From: Pyrus communis
Lineage: Eukaryota > Streptophyta > Magnoliopsida > Rosales > Rosaceae
Reading direction: 5' to 3'
Assembly: GCF_963583255.1 (NCBI RefSeq)
Contig: NC_084803.1
Location: 25,704,428 to 25,768,427, forward strand
DNA: 64,000 nt
Shown: positions 62,661 to 64,000 of the stretch, in pieces
Layout of the letters: each line of letters starts with the position of its first letter
How positions within the stretch are numbered: position 1 is the stretch's first letter
Translations under genes and position numbers: made by a program
The notes under the pieces: model-generated
Seen by the model: the letters and a program-made list of their open reading frames with translations, nothing else
What the model was told of the DNA's origin: nothing
Databases searched by the model: none

Positions 62661-63852
62661 GCTTAGCGCATAAGCTTCCGACTCGATACCGGAAAAAGCA
62701 AGAACTTACAGCCTTTCCTTCACGTTAACAAAGATGTTTTTGCCTGGTTACCTTCGGACCTACCAAGGATCGACCCCAAGATAGCTTACCATAAGCTCCA
62801 CGTAAACCCATTGGCCAAGCCAGTTGCGCAGAAACGGTGACACTTTTACCCCAAAACAAACTAACATCATCGAAGCCGAGATCAACAAGCTTCTTGTGGC
62901 CAACTTTATCAATAAGGTACCTTATTCATAATGGTTAGCCAATGTCGTCCTGGTCCTCAAGGAAGGTCCTGACAAGAAACAAGTCAGTGTTGACTACATA
63001 GACCTTAACAAGGCTAGTCTGAAATACCTATTCCCTATCCCAGGCATTGGCATCCTAGTGAACTCAACTTTCAGCAACCAACTACTCAACTTTCTCGACA
63101 CCGATTACGATTACAATCAAATCATGACACTTGAGCTGGATAAAATCAAGACCTCTTCATCATCGAGCAAGGGACTTACTACAATAAGTCTTGCCATTCA
63201 GCCAAAAAAATGGTGGCATGACCTATCAACGGCTAGTCAACAAGATGTTCAACGACCTCATTAGTGAATCCATAAAAGTTTACGTGGATGACATCATGGT
63301 CAAGGGCCTAAAGCATGAAGATTATATCACCAACTTGGCCAAAGCTTTCGACATTTTGAAAAGTATAGGATGAAGTTGAATCAGACCGAGTACACATTCA
63401 GCGTCTCCTCGGGTCGATTCTTAAGGTACTTTATGAGTCAGCGAGGAATCAATGCCCATCTGAGGAAAAAAAAAGGTCATGCTAGACATGAAGTCTTCGT
63501 CAGTGACCAAGGAAATACAGAGCCTCACTAGCAAAGTTGTGGCCCTTAAGCATTTCCTATCACATTCAACAAACAAATGTAATCTTTTTCAAGGCTTTAA
63601 AAAGGAAGGGGGTAACAAGTCAAGTAGAACGACAAGTGTGAGCAAGCTTTTCAAAATTTGAAGGATTACCTCCCTTCACCACCACTACTATCTAAGCAGC
63701 ATATAGGGAAGACCTATACATCTACCTGGCAGTCTCTGGTATACTACATCTCCAAGGATTTTCTCGATGCCAAGACCTTGTTGAGTAATCCTTATTTGAG
63801 AGCTCAAAAACTGAATTGGGATTTCATCGTTAAATCGTTACACCAACAATAG
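62661..63852 (+). pseudogene. Gypsy-5 reverse transcriptase
   Basis: Blocks: VNKDVFAWLPSDLPRIDPK, YHKLHVNPLAKPVAQKR, then (other frames) LNKASLKYLFPIPGIGILV, DYDYNQIMTLELDKIK, VYVDDIMVKGLKHEDYITN with the Y-x-DD box intact (63280), GRFLRYFMSQRGINAH and KEIQSLTSKVVALKHFLSHS. Frame changes occur at about 63270, 63375 and 63470. Close in layout to Gypsy-4 but not a direct copy. It is cut before RNase H. Confidence 0.8.
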
Positions 63853-64000
63853 AATAGATGTAACTTAGAAAGAAGGGGGGTGAAATGGAGAAAGGAAAGG
63901 GACAAAGGAGGTCTTGCCACACATGAAGGCTGATAGTTTGGGGTAGGGTATGGTACTAAGAAAGTTACAGGCATCTTTAATTATTATAGAATGCATATAC
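63853..64000. other. Window end, nothing recognised
   Basis: A purine-rich patch (GAAAGAAGGGGGGTGAAATGG, about 63869, in part) resembles a polypurine tract, but no LTR can be judged this close to the edge. Confidence 0.3.

Noticed and set aside
1..64000. CRISPR-like arrays, tRNA genes, viral (pararetrovirus) insertions
   Set aside because: The only regular repeats are the 346-bp array and palindromic transposon units; no cloverleaf was recognised by eye; all reverse transcriptases belong to copia or gypsy layouts with LTRs or integrase, and no movement or coat protein of a pararetrovirus was seen. A tRNAscan run would be needed to exclude tRNAs.

Overview
The window looks like a plant nuclear genome, most likely a eudicot. 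It has one spliced host gene with short GT-AG introns (a Mediator subunit 26c homologue) in a dense bed of nested transposons: Ty1/copia, Ty3/gypsy of the Tat/Ogre type, CACTA, hAT and Mutator-like elements. The species cannot be fixed from what I can see; a woody rosid such as a Rosaceae species is only a guess. No tRNA, rRNA, CRISPR array or bacterial-type gene was seen.

Layout. 1-4606: a copia element (Copia-1) running in from the left, one gag-pol frame broken only by four stop codons. 4607-11047: a CACTA-derived composite with a 12-copy, 346-bp tandem array and a captured piece of a cellulose-synthase-like A (CSLA) gene; only its right end is recognisable. 11960-34648: an old Tat/Ogre-type gypsy element (Gypsy-1), itself hit twice. 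A 10,645-bp CACTA element (CACTA-2, 12552-23196, target duplication CTA) sits in its gag, and an 841-bp hAT-type element (25653-26493, target duplication ATCCCAGC) sits just after its protease. Its 3' part carries a long antisense reading frame resembling a plant mobile domain protein. 34.7-40 kb: repeats, three TIR elements and a promoter region. 41121-43269: the intact MED26C-like gene, nine coding exons. 43.7-49.2 kb: another TIR element and a gypsy derivative with gag and an antisense frame but no pol. 49.2-57.2 kb: LTR, leader and gag of another gypsy element, split by a very young copia element (Copia-2, 49650-54639, LTRs identical as read) and a 988-bp hAT-type element. 58.2-64 kb: two successive degenerate gypsy pol segments.

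The most unusual part is CACTA-2. Besides a TNP2-type transposase with a large internal deletion, it carries three genes that appear related (a, b, c). They share a W-x-x-[VLM]-P signature and an intron at the same place; one (a) is an uninterrupted 99-residue frame. Each of the four transcription units follows a cluster of palindromic TTGCGCGACGAA / TTCGTCGCGCAA units, and these clusters lead into a TATA box or a CT-rich leader. The same module (cluster, CT-rich leader, GT splice donor) recurs three times in the 4.6-11 kb composite, where one copy points at the CSLA fragment. I read this as a transposon family whose terminal binding sites double as promoters, with a small expanded family of candidate site-binding proteins; that function is inference.

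All positions, frames and repeat matches were read by eye; divergences, ages and family names below the superfamily level are approximate.
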